A DNA stretch of 64,000 nt, from NCBI RefSeq assembly GCF_002911015.1, contig NZ_KZ626877.1, positions 1 to 64,000 of the forward strand, in the 5' to 3' direction. The translations under genes were made by a program, and so were the position numbers. The notes beneath the pieces were generated by a model, which saw nothing but the letters and a program-made list of their open reading frames with translations, ran no database searches and was not told the DNA's origin. Origin of the DNA: Streptomyces populi (GTDB lineage Bacteria; Actinomycetota; Actinomycetes; Streptomycetales; Streptomycetaceae). Below are positions 53,080 to 60,457 of this stretch, one piece after another; within the stretch, counting starts at the first letter, position 1; every line of letters begins with the position of its first letter.

Positions 53080-53727
53080 TCACGTCCGCGCGGGTACCCC
53101 GGTCAGGGCGGTGACGACCGGGTCCAGTGCCTCGTTGATCTCGTCCCCGATGGACCGGAAGAACGGCAGGGGCGCCCCGTAGGGGTCGTGCACCTCGTCG
53201 GCCTCCGCGGTCGGGGCCAGCAGCCAGCCGCGCAGCGCCGCGGCGGCGCGCACCAGGGCGACCGCGCGCTCGACCACGCCGTCCTGGAGGGGCGGCAGGG
53301 TAGCGGTGTCTATCGCGCGGACCAGCCGGGTGAACTCCTTCAGGGTGAAGGTGCGCAGGCCGGCGGAGTGCCCCATGGAGATGACCTGGGCACGGTGGTC
53401 GCGGGTGGCCGTCAGGACCAGGTCGGCGCGGATGACGTGGTCGTCGAGGAGCTCGCGCCCGACGAAGCCGGAGGGGTCCGCGCCGAAGTCGGTCAGGACG
53501 GTCGCGGCGTTGGCCTCCATGGGCGCGCCCTCGTGGCCCCAGGTGCCGGCGCTCTCCACGATGAGGCCGCCCCACAGGGGGTCGCCCAGCCGGTCCGCCA
53601 GGGCATGCCGGGTCAGCCGCTCGGTGATCGGTGAGCGGCACACGTTGCCGGTGCTGACGTGGAGGATGCGGAAGGACCCGCCCGGGGAGGCGCCGGCCCC
53701 GGTGACCGGCGTGCCTATGCCACGCAT
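53080..53727 (-). CDS. Low-molecular-weight protein-tyrosine-phosphatase homologue lacking the catalytic Cys
   Basis: 215 residues. The phosphate-binding loop reads V-S-T-G-N-V-C-R-S-P (residues 24–33). In active LMW-PTP and arsenate reductases the second position of this loop is the nucleophilic Cys; here it is Ser25. Cys30 and Arg31 remain, as does a DPY general-acid motif (EVHDPYG). Function may be phosphate-ester binding without turnover. It lies in the sua5–glyA–wecA series; in other species the family is linked to exopolysaccharide control. GGGAG upstream of the ATG supports the start. Confidence 0.85.
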   Translation of the reverse strand: MRGIGTPVTGAGASPGGSFRILHVSTGNVCRSPITERLTRHALADRLGDPLWGGLIVESAGTWGHEGAPMEANAATVLTDFGADPSGFVGRELLDDHVIRADLVLTATRDHRAQVISMGHSAGLRTFTLKEFTRLVRAIDTATLPPLQDGVVERAVALVRAAAALRGWLLAPTAEADEVHDPYGAPLPFFRSIGDEINEALDPVVTALTGVPART

Positions 53728-53779
53728 GGGGGCGCTCCCTGCTCGGGCCGAGCCGGGAGCCCGGAGGGCTCGGGGGCTG

Positions 53780-54427
53780 TCAATTCGCCACCTCGAGGTC
53801 GGGTACGACCTTCCGGAGCTCCTCTGCCGACAGGGCGCCCGCGCGCAGCAGGACGGGCACCTTGCCGGTGACGTCGACGATCGAGGAGGGCACGTTGCCG
53901 GGGGTCGGGCCGCCGTCCAGGTAGACCGAGACGGAGTCGCCGAGCATGCCCTGCGCGGCGTCGCAGTCCTCCGGCGCCGGGTGGCCGGTGAGGTTGGCGG
54001 AGGAGACGGCCATCGGGCCGACCTCGGTGAGCAGCTCGATGGCGACGGGGTGCAGCGGCATGCGGATCGCCACCGTGCCCCGGGTGTCCCCCAGGTCCCA
54101 CTGGAGCGAGGGCTGGTGCTTGGCGACCAGGGTCAGGGCGCCCGGCCAGAACGCGTCGACGAGCTCCCAGGCCATCTCGGAGAAGTCCGTGACGAGGCCG
54201 TGCAGGGTGTTCGGGGAGCCGATGAGGACGGGGGTGGGCATGTTGCGGCCCCGGCCCTTGGCGTCGAGCAGGTCGGCTACGGCCTCCGAGGTGAACGCGT
54301 CCGCGCCGATGCCGTACACGGTGTCCGTCGGGAGGACCACCAGTTCGCCACGGCGGACGGCGGACGCCGCCTCACGCAGACCTGTGGTGCGGTCGGTCGC
54401 GTCGTTGGTGTCGTATCGCCGTGCCAT
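53780..54427 (-). CDS. sua5: L-threonylcarbamoyladenylate synthase
   Basis: 215 residues of the Sua5/YciO/YrdC family, which makes the intermediate for the t6A modification of ANN-decoding tRNAs from threonine, bicarbonate and ATP. Landmarks: VVLPTDTVYGIGADA, KGRGRNMPTPVLI, PGALTLVAK, GTVAIRMPLHPVA and MAVSSANLTGHPA. It lies downstream of prmC and prfA, so all act in translation. Confidence 0.92.
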   Translation of the reverse strand: MARRYDTNDATDRTTGLREAASAVRRGELVVLPTDTVYGIGADAFTSEAVADLLDAKGRGRNMPTPVLIGSPNTLHGLVTDFSEMAWELVDAFWPGALTLVAKHQPSLQWDLGDTRGTVAIRMPLHPVAIELLTEVGPMAVSSANLTGHPAPEDCDAAQGMLGDSVSVYLDGGPTPGNVPSSIVDVTGKVPVLLRAGALSAEELRKVVPDLEVAN

Positions 54428-54558
54428 TTAGCGGGCCTCCTCGTACACGTACTGCTGGCTGGGGGTGTGGAGAAACGCGGTGCGGGGGGACGCGGAGCGG
54501 CACGGCGCGGTGCGCGGGCGCGCGAGGGCGCCGGGCGCCGGGACTCCGTGGGCCGTGT

Positions 54559-55404
54559 TCACGGCATCGCCTTGCGGGCGGTCGCGAACCGCGGCCGGTT
54601 GTTGAGGTCCGGGTGGTCGGCCGCGTCGGCCCAGCCCCGCTCCTCGGTGAAGATCCAGGGCACCTGTCCGCCCTGGGTGTCGGCGTGCTCGATGACGACG
54701 ACGCCGCCGGGGCGCAGCAGCCGGTGCGCGGTGCGCTCGATGCCGCGGATGAGGTCGAGTCCGTCCTCGCCGGAGAAGAGGGCGAGCTCGGGGTCGTAGT
54801 CCCGGGCCTCCGGCGCCACGTACTCCCATTCGGTGAGCGGGATGTACGGGGGGTTGGAGATCACCAGGTCCACCTGGCCGTCGAGGTCGGGGAAGGCCGT
54901 GAGGGCGTCCCCCTGGCGCAGGTCGACCCTGGATCCCTCGACGTTCTTGCGCGTCCACTGGAGGGCGTCCTCGGACAGCTCCACGGCGTGCACCCGCGAG
55001 CGCGGGACCTCCTGGGCGAGGGCGAGCGCGATGGCGCCCGAGCCGGTGCACAGGTCGACGATCAGCGGTTCGACGACGTCCATCGCACGGACGGCGTCTA
55101 TGGCCCAGCCGACGACCGACTCGGTCTCCGGGCGGGGCACGAAGACGCCGGGCCCCACCTGGAGTTCGAGGTAGCGGAAGTAGGCCCGCCCGGTGATGTG
55201 CTGGAGCGGCTCGCGGGCCTCGCGGCGCGCGGTCACCTCCCAGTAGCGGGCGTCGAAGTCGGCGTCCTTGACGGTGTGCAGCTCGCCCCGCTTCACGCCG
55301 TGCACGAAGGCGGCGAGCTCCTCCGCGTCGTTGCGCGGCGAGGGCACGCCGGCGTCGGCCAGCCGCTGGGTGGCCTGGGCCACTTCCGCGAGCAGCAGGT
55401 TCAC
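54559..55404 (-). CDS. prmC: Peptide chain release factor N5-glutamine methyltransferase
   Basis: 281 residues. An N-terminal helical domain that binds the release factor is followed by a Rossmann SAM-binding domain (VEPLIVDLCTGSGAIALALA). The catalytic LVISNPPYIPLTE motif methylates the Gln in the GGQ loop of RF1/RF2. Encoded directly after its substrate prfA. Confidence 0.95.
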   Translation of the reverse strand: MNLLLAEVAQATQRLADAGVPSPRNDAEELAAFVHGVKRGELHTVKDADFDARYWEVTARREAREPLQHITGRAYFRYLELQVGPGVFVPRPETESVVGWAIDAVRAMDVVEPLIVDLCTGSGAIALALAQEVPRSRVHAVELSEDALQWTRKNVEGSRVDLRQGDALTAFPDLDGQVDLVISNPPYIPLTEWEYVAPEARDYDPELALFSGEDGLDLIRGIERTAHRLLRPGGVVVIEHADTQGGQVPWIFTEERGWADAADHPDLNNRPRFATARKAMP

Positions 55405-55437
55405 GCTGGTCCTCCGGGGCTGAGCTGTTGTCGTGTG

Positions 55438-56514
55438 TTATGCGGCGGCGAGCTTGGCTGCCGAGTCCGCGTCGACGCAGGCCTGGATGACGGCGTCGAG
55501 CTCACCGTCGAGGACCTGGTCCAAGTTGTACGCCTTGAAGCCGACGCGGTGGTCCGAGATGCGATTCTCCGGGAAGTTGTACGTACGGATCTTCTCGGAG
55601 CGGTCGACCGTGCGGACCTGGCTGCGGCGGGCGTCGGCGGCCTCCCGCTCCGCCTCCTCCTGCGCCGCGGCGAGAAGCCTGGAGCGCAGGATACGCATCG
55701 CCTGCTCCTTGTTCTGCAGCTGGCTCTTCTCGTTCTGGCAGGAGGCGACGACTCCGGTGGGAATGTGCGTGATGCGCACCGCGGAGTCGGTCGTGTTGAC
55801 GGACTGGCCGCCGGGGCCCGAGGAGCGGTAGACGTCGATGCGGAGGTCGTTCGCGTGGATCTCGACGTCGACCTCCTCGGCCTCGGGCGTGACGAGGACA
55901 CCGGCGGCGGAGGTGTGGATCCGGCCCTGCGACTCGGTCGAGGGCACGCGCTGCACGCGGTGCACGCCGCCCTCGTACTTCAGCCGGGCCCAGACGCCCT
56001 GGCCGGGCTCGGTCGCGCCCTGGCCGCCCTTGGTCTTCACGGCGACCTGGACGTCCTTGTAGCCGCCGAGCTCGGACTCGGTGGAGTCGATGATCTCGGT
56101 CTTCCAGCCGATGCGCTCGGCGTAGCGCAGGTACATGCGCAGCAGGTCACCGGCGAACAGGGCGGACTCGTCGCCGCCGGCGCCCGCCTTGATCTCCAGG
56201 ATGACGTCCTTGTCGTCGCTCGGGTCGCGCGGGACGAGCAGCAGGCGGAGCTTCTCGGTGAGCTCCTCGCGCTGCTTCTCCAGGTCCTTGACCTCGGCGG
56301 CGAAGTCGGGGTCGTCGGCGGCGAGCTCCTTGGCCGTGCCGATGTCGTCCCCGGTCTGCTTCCAGGAGCGGTACGTCGCGACGATCGGGGTCAGCTCGGC
56401 GTAGCGCTTGTTGAGCTTGCGCGCGTTGGCCTGGTCGGCGTGGACCGACGGGTCAGCGAGCTTCTTCTCCAGATCGGCGTGCTCGCCGATCAGTTCCTCG
56501 ACCGCCTCGAACAT
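55438..56514 (-). CDS. prfA: Peptide chain release factor 1
   Basis: 358 residues. The GGQ loop (SGPGGQSVNTTDSAVRITH), which triggers peptide release, and the RF1 codon-recognition domain are intact. The ATG at 56514 (MFEAVEEL) is chosen because GGAG is 6 nt upstream; a TTG at 56526 would include that ribosome site in the coding region. Reads UAA and UAG. Confidence 0.97.
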   Translation of the reverse strand: MFEAVEELIGEHADLEKKLADPSVHADQANARKLNKRYAELTPIVATYRSWKQTGDDIGTAKELAADDPDFAAEVKDLEKQREELTEKLRLLLVPRDPSDDKDVILEIKAGAGGDESALFAGDLLRMYLRYAERIGWKTEIIDSTESELGGYKDVQVAVKTKGGQGATEPGQGVWARLKYEGGVHRVQRVPSTESQGRIHTSAAGVLVTPEAEEVDVEIHANDLRIDVYRSSGPGGQSVNTTDSAVRITHIPTGVVASCQNEKSQLQNKEQAMRILRSRLLAAAQEEAEREAADARRSQVRTVDRSEKIRTYNFPENRISDHRVGFKAYNLDQVLDGELDAVIQACVDADSAAKLAAA

Positions 56515-56627
56515 CTCCGGCTCCAATGGACTGTCCCCCGCTCCGTGAAGGGCTCGGGGACGTAGGTACGGCGTGGGGTTCCCCTGCTCGAACGCGTCGA
56601 GAGCCCGGGGAGGGGGCTGGACCGCAA

Positions 56628-56676
56628 AGCGCCGGTCCCGGCGTCCCCCGTACGGGGAACACCGAAGACCGGCGCT
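56628..56676 (-). terminator. Branched hairpin between rpmE and prfA
   Basis: Outer arms AGCGCCGGTC/GACCGGCGCT enclose an inner CCCCGTACGGGG hairpin (56646–56657). It lies 9 bp after the rpmE stop. It may partly terminate rpmE mRNA so that L31 is made in excess over RF1. Confidence 0.65.
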
Positions 56677-56685
56677 GTGGGCTCG

Positions 56686-56907
56686 CTACTTGCTGGCAGC
56701 GGCAGCCTTGCCGAAGCGGGCCTCGAAGCGGGCCACACGGCCACCGGTGTCGAGGATCTTCTGCTTGCCCGTGTAGAACGGGTGGCACTCGGAGCAGACC
56801 TCGGCGCGGATGGTGCCGCTGGAGATCGTGCTGCGGGTGGTGAACGACGCGCCACAGGTGCAGCTGACCTGCGTCTCGACGTACTCGGGGTGGATGTCGC
56901 GCTTCAA
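56686..56907 (-). CDS. rpmE: 50S ribosomal protein L31, zinc-binding type
   Basis: 73 residues. The zinc Cys residues are present (SCTCGASF and VCSECHPFY), so this is the C+ form; a zinc-free paralogue is usually elsewhere in Streptomyces. MKRDIHPEYVET is the normal start. The 170 bp upstream contain no gene. Confidence 0.97.
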   Translation of the reverse strand: MKRDIHPEYVETQVSCTCGASFTTRSTISSGTIRAEVCSECHPFYTGKQKILDTGGRVARFEARFGKAAAASK

Positions 56908-57076
56908 GGTGTCTCCTAGTTTCGGGAGGGCGCCGGGTCGCCTCCGCTGGATGCGGGTGCGTGAACCGGGGCCGACGTACCAGTCTGCCAGGACTGGCCG
57001 TATCCCCCAAAACGAGGGGACACGGCGGTCTATTCCCCGGGGTCGCGGACGAGGCGGCGCGGGGCCCGCGCGCAGG

Positions 57077-58213
57077 TCAGCCGGGACTGACGACGCCCTT
57101 CGCGGTGCCGGTGGCGGTTCCCTCGGTGGCGGCCGCCGGGATCGGCCGGTCGGCCTCGAGCGCCTTCCAGACCAGTTCGGCCTTGGCCTTGTCGACCAGC
57201 ACCCGGTTGCCGTCGGCGGGGTCGTACTGGACCGGCATCGTCACCATCGTCATGTGGGACGAGCCGATGCCCTTGAGGCCGCCCGCGAAGGAGGCGAGGC
57301 TCGTGACGCTGCCGAGGTCGGAGTCGGTGGTCACCGTCTTGGTCGCGGTGTCGGCGAGGTCGTACAGCTTTTTCGGGTTGGACAGGAGCCCGATGTGCTT
57401 GACCTGGTCGACCAGCGCCTTCGTGAACGCCTGCTGGAGCTGGATGCGGCCGAGGTCGGAGCCGTCTCCGACGCCGTGCCGGGTGCGGACCAGGCCGAGC
57501 GCCTGCTTGCCGTCGAGCTTGTGCGACCCGGCCGGCAGGCGCAGGTGGCTCTCGTTGTCCGAGATGGCCTTCGTGGTGGTGACCGTGACGCCGCCGAGTT
57601 CGTCGACCAGCTTCCGGAAGCCGCTGAAGTCGATCTCGATGTAGTGGTCCATGCGGATGCCGGTCATGGACTCGACGGTCTTCACCGCGCAGGCGGCGCC
57701 GCCGGTGGAGTAGGCGGAGTTGAACATCGCGCCGGAGACCGCTCGGTGGACGGTGCCCTCGGAGTCGGTGCAGGAGGGCCGCTCGACGAGCGTGTCACGG
57801 GGGACGGAGACCACACTGGCCCGCTTGTGGCCCTTGTACACGTGGACGATCATCGCGGTGTCCGAGCGGGCGCTGCCGTCGTCGGTGCCGCCGCCCAGCT
57901 TCCCGTTGGTGCCGGAGCGGGTGTCGGAGCCGAGGACCAGGATGTTCTGCGAGCCGTTGTCGATCTTCAGGGGCCGGTCGCTGCCGAGCGCCTGGTCGAT
58001 GTCGACGCTCTTGAGGTTGCCGTTGAGCTTGAAGAACAGGTAGCCGGCCCCGGCGCCGCCGAGCGCCACGACACCCGCCGCGGTCCAGGCCGTGATCATC
58101 AGGGCCTTGCTCCGCGTGCTGCGGGTCTTGCGGCTGCCGCCCTTCGGTCGGGGCGGGGTGCTGTCGCCGGGGTCGCCCGGTATGGCGGGCTCCGGCGTGC
58201 TCTCGGCAGGCAT
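57077..58213 (-). CDS. LytR-CpsA-Psr (LCP) family ligase
   Basis: 378 residues. A cytoplasmic basic N-terminus and one membrane helix (about residues 37–60) precede an extracellular LCP domain. Substrate-binding residues are in ILVLGSDTRSG, RSDTAMIVHV, VVSVPRDTLVE, DHYIEIDFSGFRKLVDELGGVTV and LGLVRTRHGVGDGSDLGRIQLQQ. LCP enzymes move wall glycopolymers from undecaprenyl carriers to peptidoglycan, which fits the nearby WecA-family gene. It lies between protease and rpmE as a single gene. Confidence 0.93.
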   Translation of the reverse strand: MPAESTPEPAIPGDPGDSTPPRPKGGSRKTRSTRSKALMITAWTAAGVVALGGAGAGYLFFKLNGNLKSVDIDQALGSDRPLKIDNGSQNILVLGSDTRSGTNGKLGGGTDDGSARSDTAMIVHVYKGHKRASVVSVPRDTLVERPSCTDSEGTVHRAVSGAMFNSAYSTGGAACAVKTVESMTGIRMDHYIEIDFSGFRKLVDELGGVTVTTTKAISDNESHLRLPAGSHKLDGKQALGLVRTRHGVGDGSDLGRIQLQQAFTKALVDQVKHIGLLSNPKKLYDLADTATKTVTTDSDLGSVTSLASFAGGLKGIGSSHMTMVTMPVQYDPADGNRVLVDKAKAELVWKALEADRPIPAAATEGTATGTAKGVVSPG

Positions 58214-58349
58214 GCGACTCCTCGGTTCGTCTGCGGTCGGTTACCCCCTGTTTTCAGGGCCAGGCCCATCCGGTCGTGACGAGGCGTACCGCTCCATGGT
58301 CACTCCGTACGGTCAGACGGGGAAACCGGGGAAAAGGTTGCGCTACGCA

Positions 58350-58380
58350 GAGTGCCCACCGCGTCACGCGATGGGCACTC
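58350..58380 (-). terminator. Terminator of the serine protease gene
   Basis: GAGTGCCCA/TGGGCACTC arms with an internal CGCG/CGCG pair, about 45 bp after the protease stop. Confidence 0.7.
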
Positions 58381-58423
58381 CGTGCGTTCGGCGAGAGCGG
58401 GGAGAACCCGCTCACCCGGGCGG

Positions 58424-60280
58424 TCAGCCGAAGATGTCGTACGCCTGGAAACCGGTGCCCACGGACTTCCTCGTGGAGAAGATCTCGCTGGTGGCCTTGC
58501 CGGTCCCGGCGTACAGGTAGAGCGTGCCGGTGCTGCCGGAGGAGCGGGCCAGGAAGTCGGCCTTGCCGTCGCCGGTGATGTCGCCGACGGCGTCGAAGGC
58601 GTTGTAGCCGGTCCAGGCACTGCGCACCTTGATCCGGGCGGAGAACGCCCCGGACCCGGTCTTGCCGGTGCCCTTGTACAGGTACAGGTCGCCGGTGCTC
58701 GACTGACGGGCGAGCAGGTCGGCCTTGCCGTCACCGGTGAAGTCGCCGTGCCCGCGCACGGAGTTGTACTGGCTCCAGCCGGTGCTGACCTGGACCCGCG
58801 TCGAGAAGGTGCCGTTGCCCTTGCCCGGGTACTCCCACATCGCTCCGGCGGAGTCGACGGAGAGGATGTCGGGCAGGCCGTCGCCGGTGAGGTCGCCGGG
58901 GGCGATGATCCGGGTGCGGGTCTTCCAGTTGGTGAAGATCTTGTCGGTGGCCGTGGCCCCCGTCGACGGCAACACGTGCGACCAGTAGACGTCGCCCGTA
59001 GTGCTATTGCGGAACACGAGGTCCTGGTAGTCGTCACGGTTGAGGTCGGTCTGGAGTACGACGTTCACGCCGTCCAGCTTTCCCGTCGACCGACGAGCGG
59101 CGAACGAGGTGCCGTTGGAGTCCTTCTCGTAGCCCGTCTTGGTCGACGAGCTGCGGATCCACAGGTCGGCCTTGTGGTCACCGTTCAGGTTGGTGTCCTC
59201 GACGCGCGGCCAGGCGGCACCGACGTAGGTGCTGACCTTCGAGAAGACGCTGTACGCGCCCTTCGCGACACAGTCCTCGACGCCCCAGGAGACGACGCCC
59301 ACGATGTGGTTCACGCCGGCCGCGTTCTTGACGACCAACGGACCGCCGGAATCGCCGTTGCAGGCCGAGGTGGTGTGGGTGTCGCTTCCGGACGCCGGGG
59401 TGCCCGCGCAGACCATGTGGCCCTCGATGAAGGCGTCCACACCACCGAGGACCGACCGCATGGCCGTGTTGCACGTGCTGTCGGAATTGATCGGCAGCGT
59501 GGCCGTCTTCAGCGTGCCGGAGATGTCCTGCGTGGTGGAGGTGGTACGGCCCCAGCCGTATAGCGTCGCCTTGGTGCCGGACGCGTACGACGCGGTGTCA
59601 CCGGACGTCGTCATGAGGATCGGCTTGGCCGTGACGGGGGTCGCCAGCGTGAGGACCGCGATGTCGTTGTTGATGGTGCTCGGGCTGTAGGACGAGTGCG
59701 TCCACTGCCGCGAGACGCCGGTCACCATACCGCCGTGCAGGTCGACGTCGCCTGCGGAGTTTTCGGTCGGCAGCTGAGCGGTGCGGGTCACGACACTGCC
59801 GTTGGCCGCCCAGTCGTATTTATTGCCGTACTCGTCCTTGGTGCAGTGCGCGGCAGTGAGGATCTTCGTCGGCGAGACGACGGAGCCACCGCAGAAGAAG
59901 CCGATGTCCTTGGCCTCGTCGTAGTACCAGAGCTGCGCCATCCACGGGGCCGTGGTGATGGTGGTCGTGGTACCACCGATGATCTTCGGGTCCACGTGCG
60001 CCGGGGTGGTCGACGCGCTCAGGGACACCTTCTTCGCCGTCCGGCCCGCGATGTCGTCACCGGCGAGAGCGCCCGCGACACGCTTCTCCAGCACGGCCTG
60101 GGACGGCATGGAGTCGGCGGCGCGCAGGGCGGGCAGGGACGGCGACGAGCTGGGCGTGGCGTTCGCGGACGACACCAGGAGCGCACCGGCGACGGCGGCG
60201 GCGAGGCCGGCCGCGGCGACCGGGACGGCGATGCGTATCCGGCGTCTGTGCCGACCACCGCCGGACGTGGACGTATCCAC
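58424..60280 (-). CDS. Secreted S1 serine protease with C-terminal FG-GAP/VCBS repeats
   Basis: 618 residues. An Arg-rich N-terminus and signal helix (to about 41) precede a propeptide that ends at Lys99 before IIGG (activation site). The chymotrypsin-fold domain has triad His145 (TAAHC), Asp206 (NNDIAVL) and Ser311 (GDSGGP). The residue at the trypsin Asp189 position is Ser305, so specificity should not be for Lys/Arg. The C-terminal 260 residues hold five propeller repeats with calcium loops (DFTGDGKADLLAR type), perhaps for wall or substrate binding. Start GTG with GGGGGGA ahead. Confidence 0.9.
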   Translation of the reverse strand: MDTSTSGGGRHRRRIRIAVPVAAAGLAAAVAGALLVSSANATPSSSPSLPALRAADSMPSQAVLEKRVAGALAGDDIAGRTAKKVSLSASTTPAHVDPKIIGGTTTTITTAPWMAQLWYYDEAKDIGFFCGGSVVSPTKILTAAHCTKDEYGNKYDWAANGSVVTRTAQLPTENSAGDVDLHGGMVTGVSRQWTHSSYSPSTINNDIAVLTLATPVTAKPILMTTSGDTASYASGTKATLYGWGRTTSTTQDISGTLKTATLPINSDSTCNTAMRSVLGGVDAFIEGHMVCAGTPASGSDTHTTSACNGDSGGPLVVKNAAGVNHIVGVVSWGVEDCVAKGAYSVFSKVSTYVGAAWPRVEDTNLNGDHKADLWIRSSSTKTGYEKDSNGTSFAARRSTGKLDGVNVVLQTDLNRDDYQDLVFRNSTTGDVYWSHVLPSTGATATDKIFTNWKTRTRIIAPGDLTGDGLPDILSVDSAGAMWEYPGKGNGTFSTRVQVSTGWSQYNSVRGHGDFTGDGKADLLARQSSTGDLYLYKGTGKTGSGAFSARIKVRSAWTGYNAFDAVGDITGDGKADFLARSSGSTGTLYLYAGTGKATSEIFSTRKSVGTGFQAYDIFG

Positions 60281-60363
60281 TCAAGTCCCCCCTCGGATAT
60301 TGAGAGTTCAGATCTGCTTCAGCAGTTGTTCAAGGGCGCGATCGTACACGCGTCCGAGGCAGC

Positions 60364-60409
60364 GCAAAGGGCCGCCCCCGTCACCTGGGTGACGGGGGCG
60401 GCCCTTTGC
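60364..60409. terminator. Strong bidirectional terminator after rho
   Basis: 22-bp perfect arms (GCAAAGGGCCGCCC… and complement) with a 2-nt apparent loop, followed by CTTTTCC on the plus strand. It separates rho from the downstream protease promoter. Confidence 0.85.
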
Positions 60410-60457
60410 TTTTCCGCTGTGCGAACTCCGGTCGTCCGGACCTCGGCCGAGAAGACG

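Noticed and set aside
53080..53727. Calling this protein an active phosphatase or arsenate reductase
   Set aside because: The nucleophilic Cys is Ser, so activity cannot be assumed.
56908..57010. SigR-type promoter upstream of rpmE
   Set aside because: rpmE is a SigR target in S. coelicolor as I recall. Here GGGGGATAC has no GTT at the right distance, so I could not support it.
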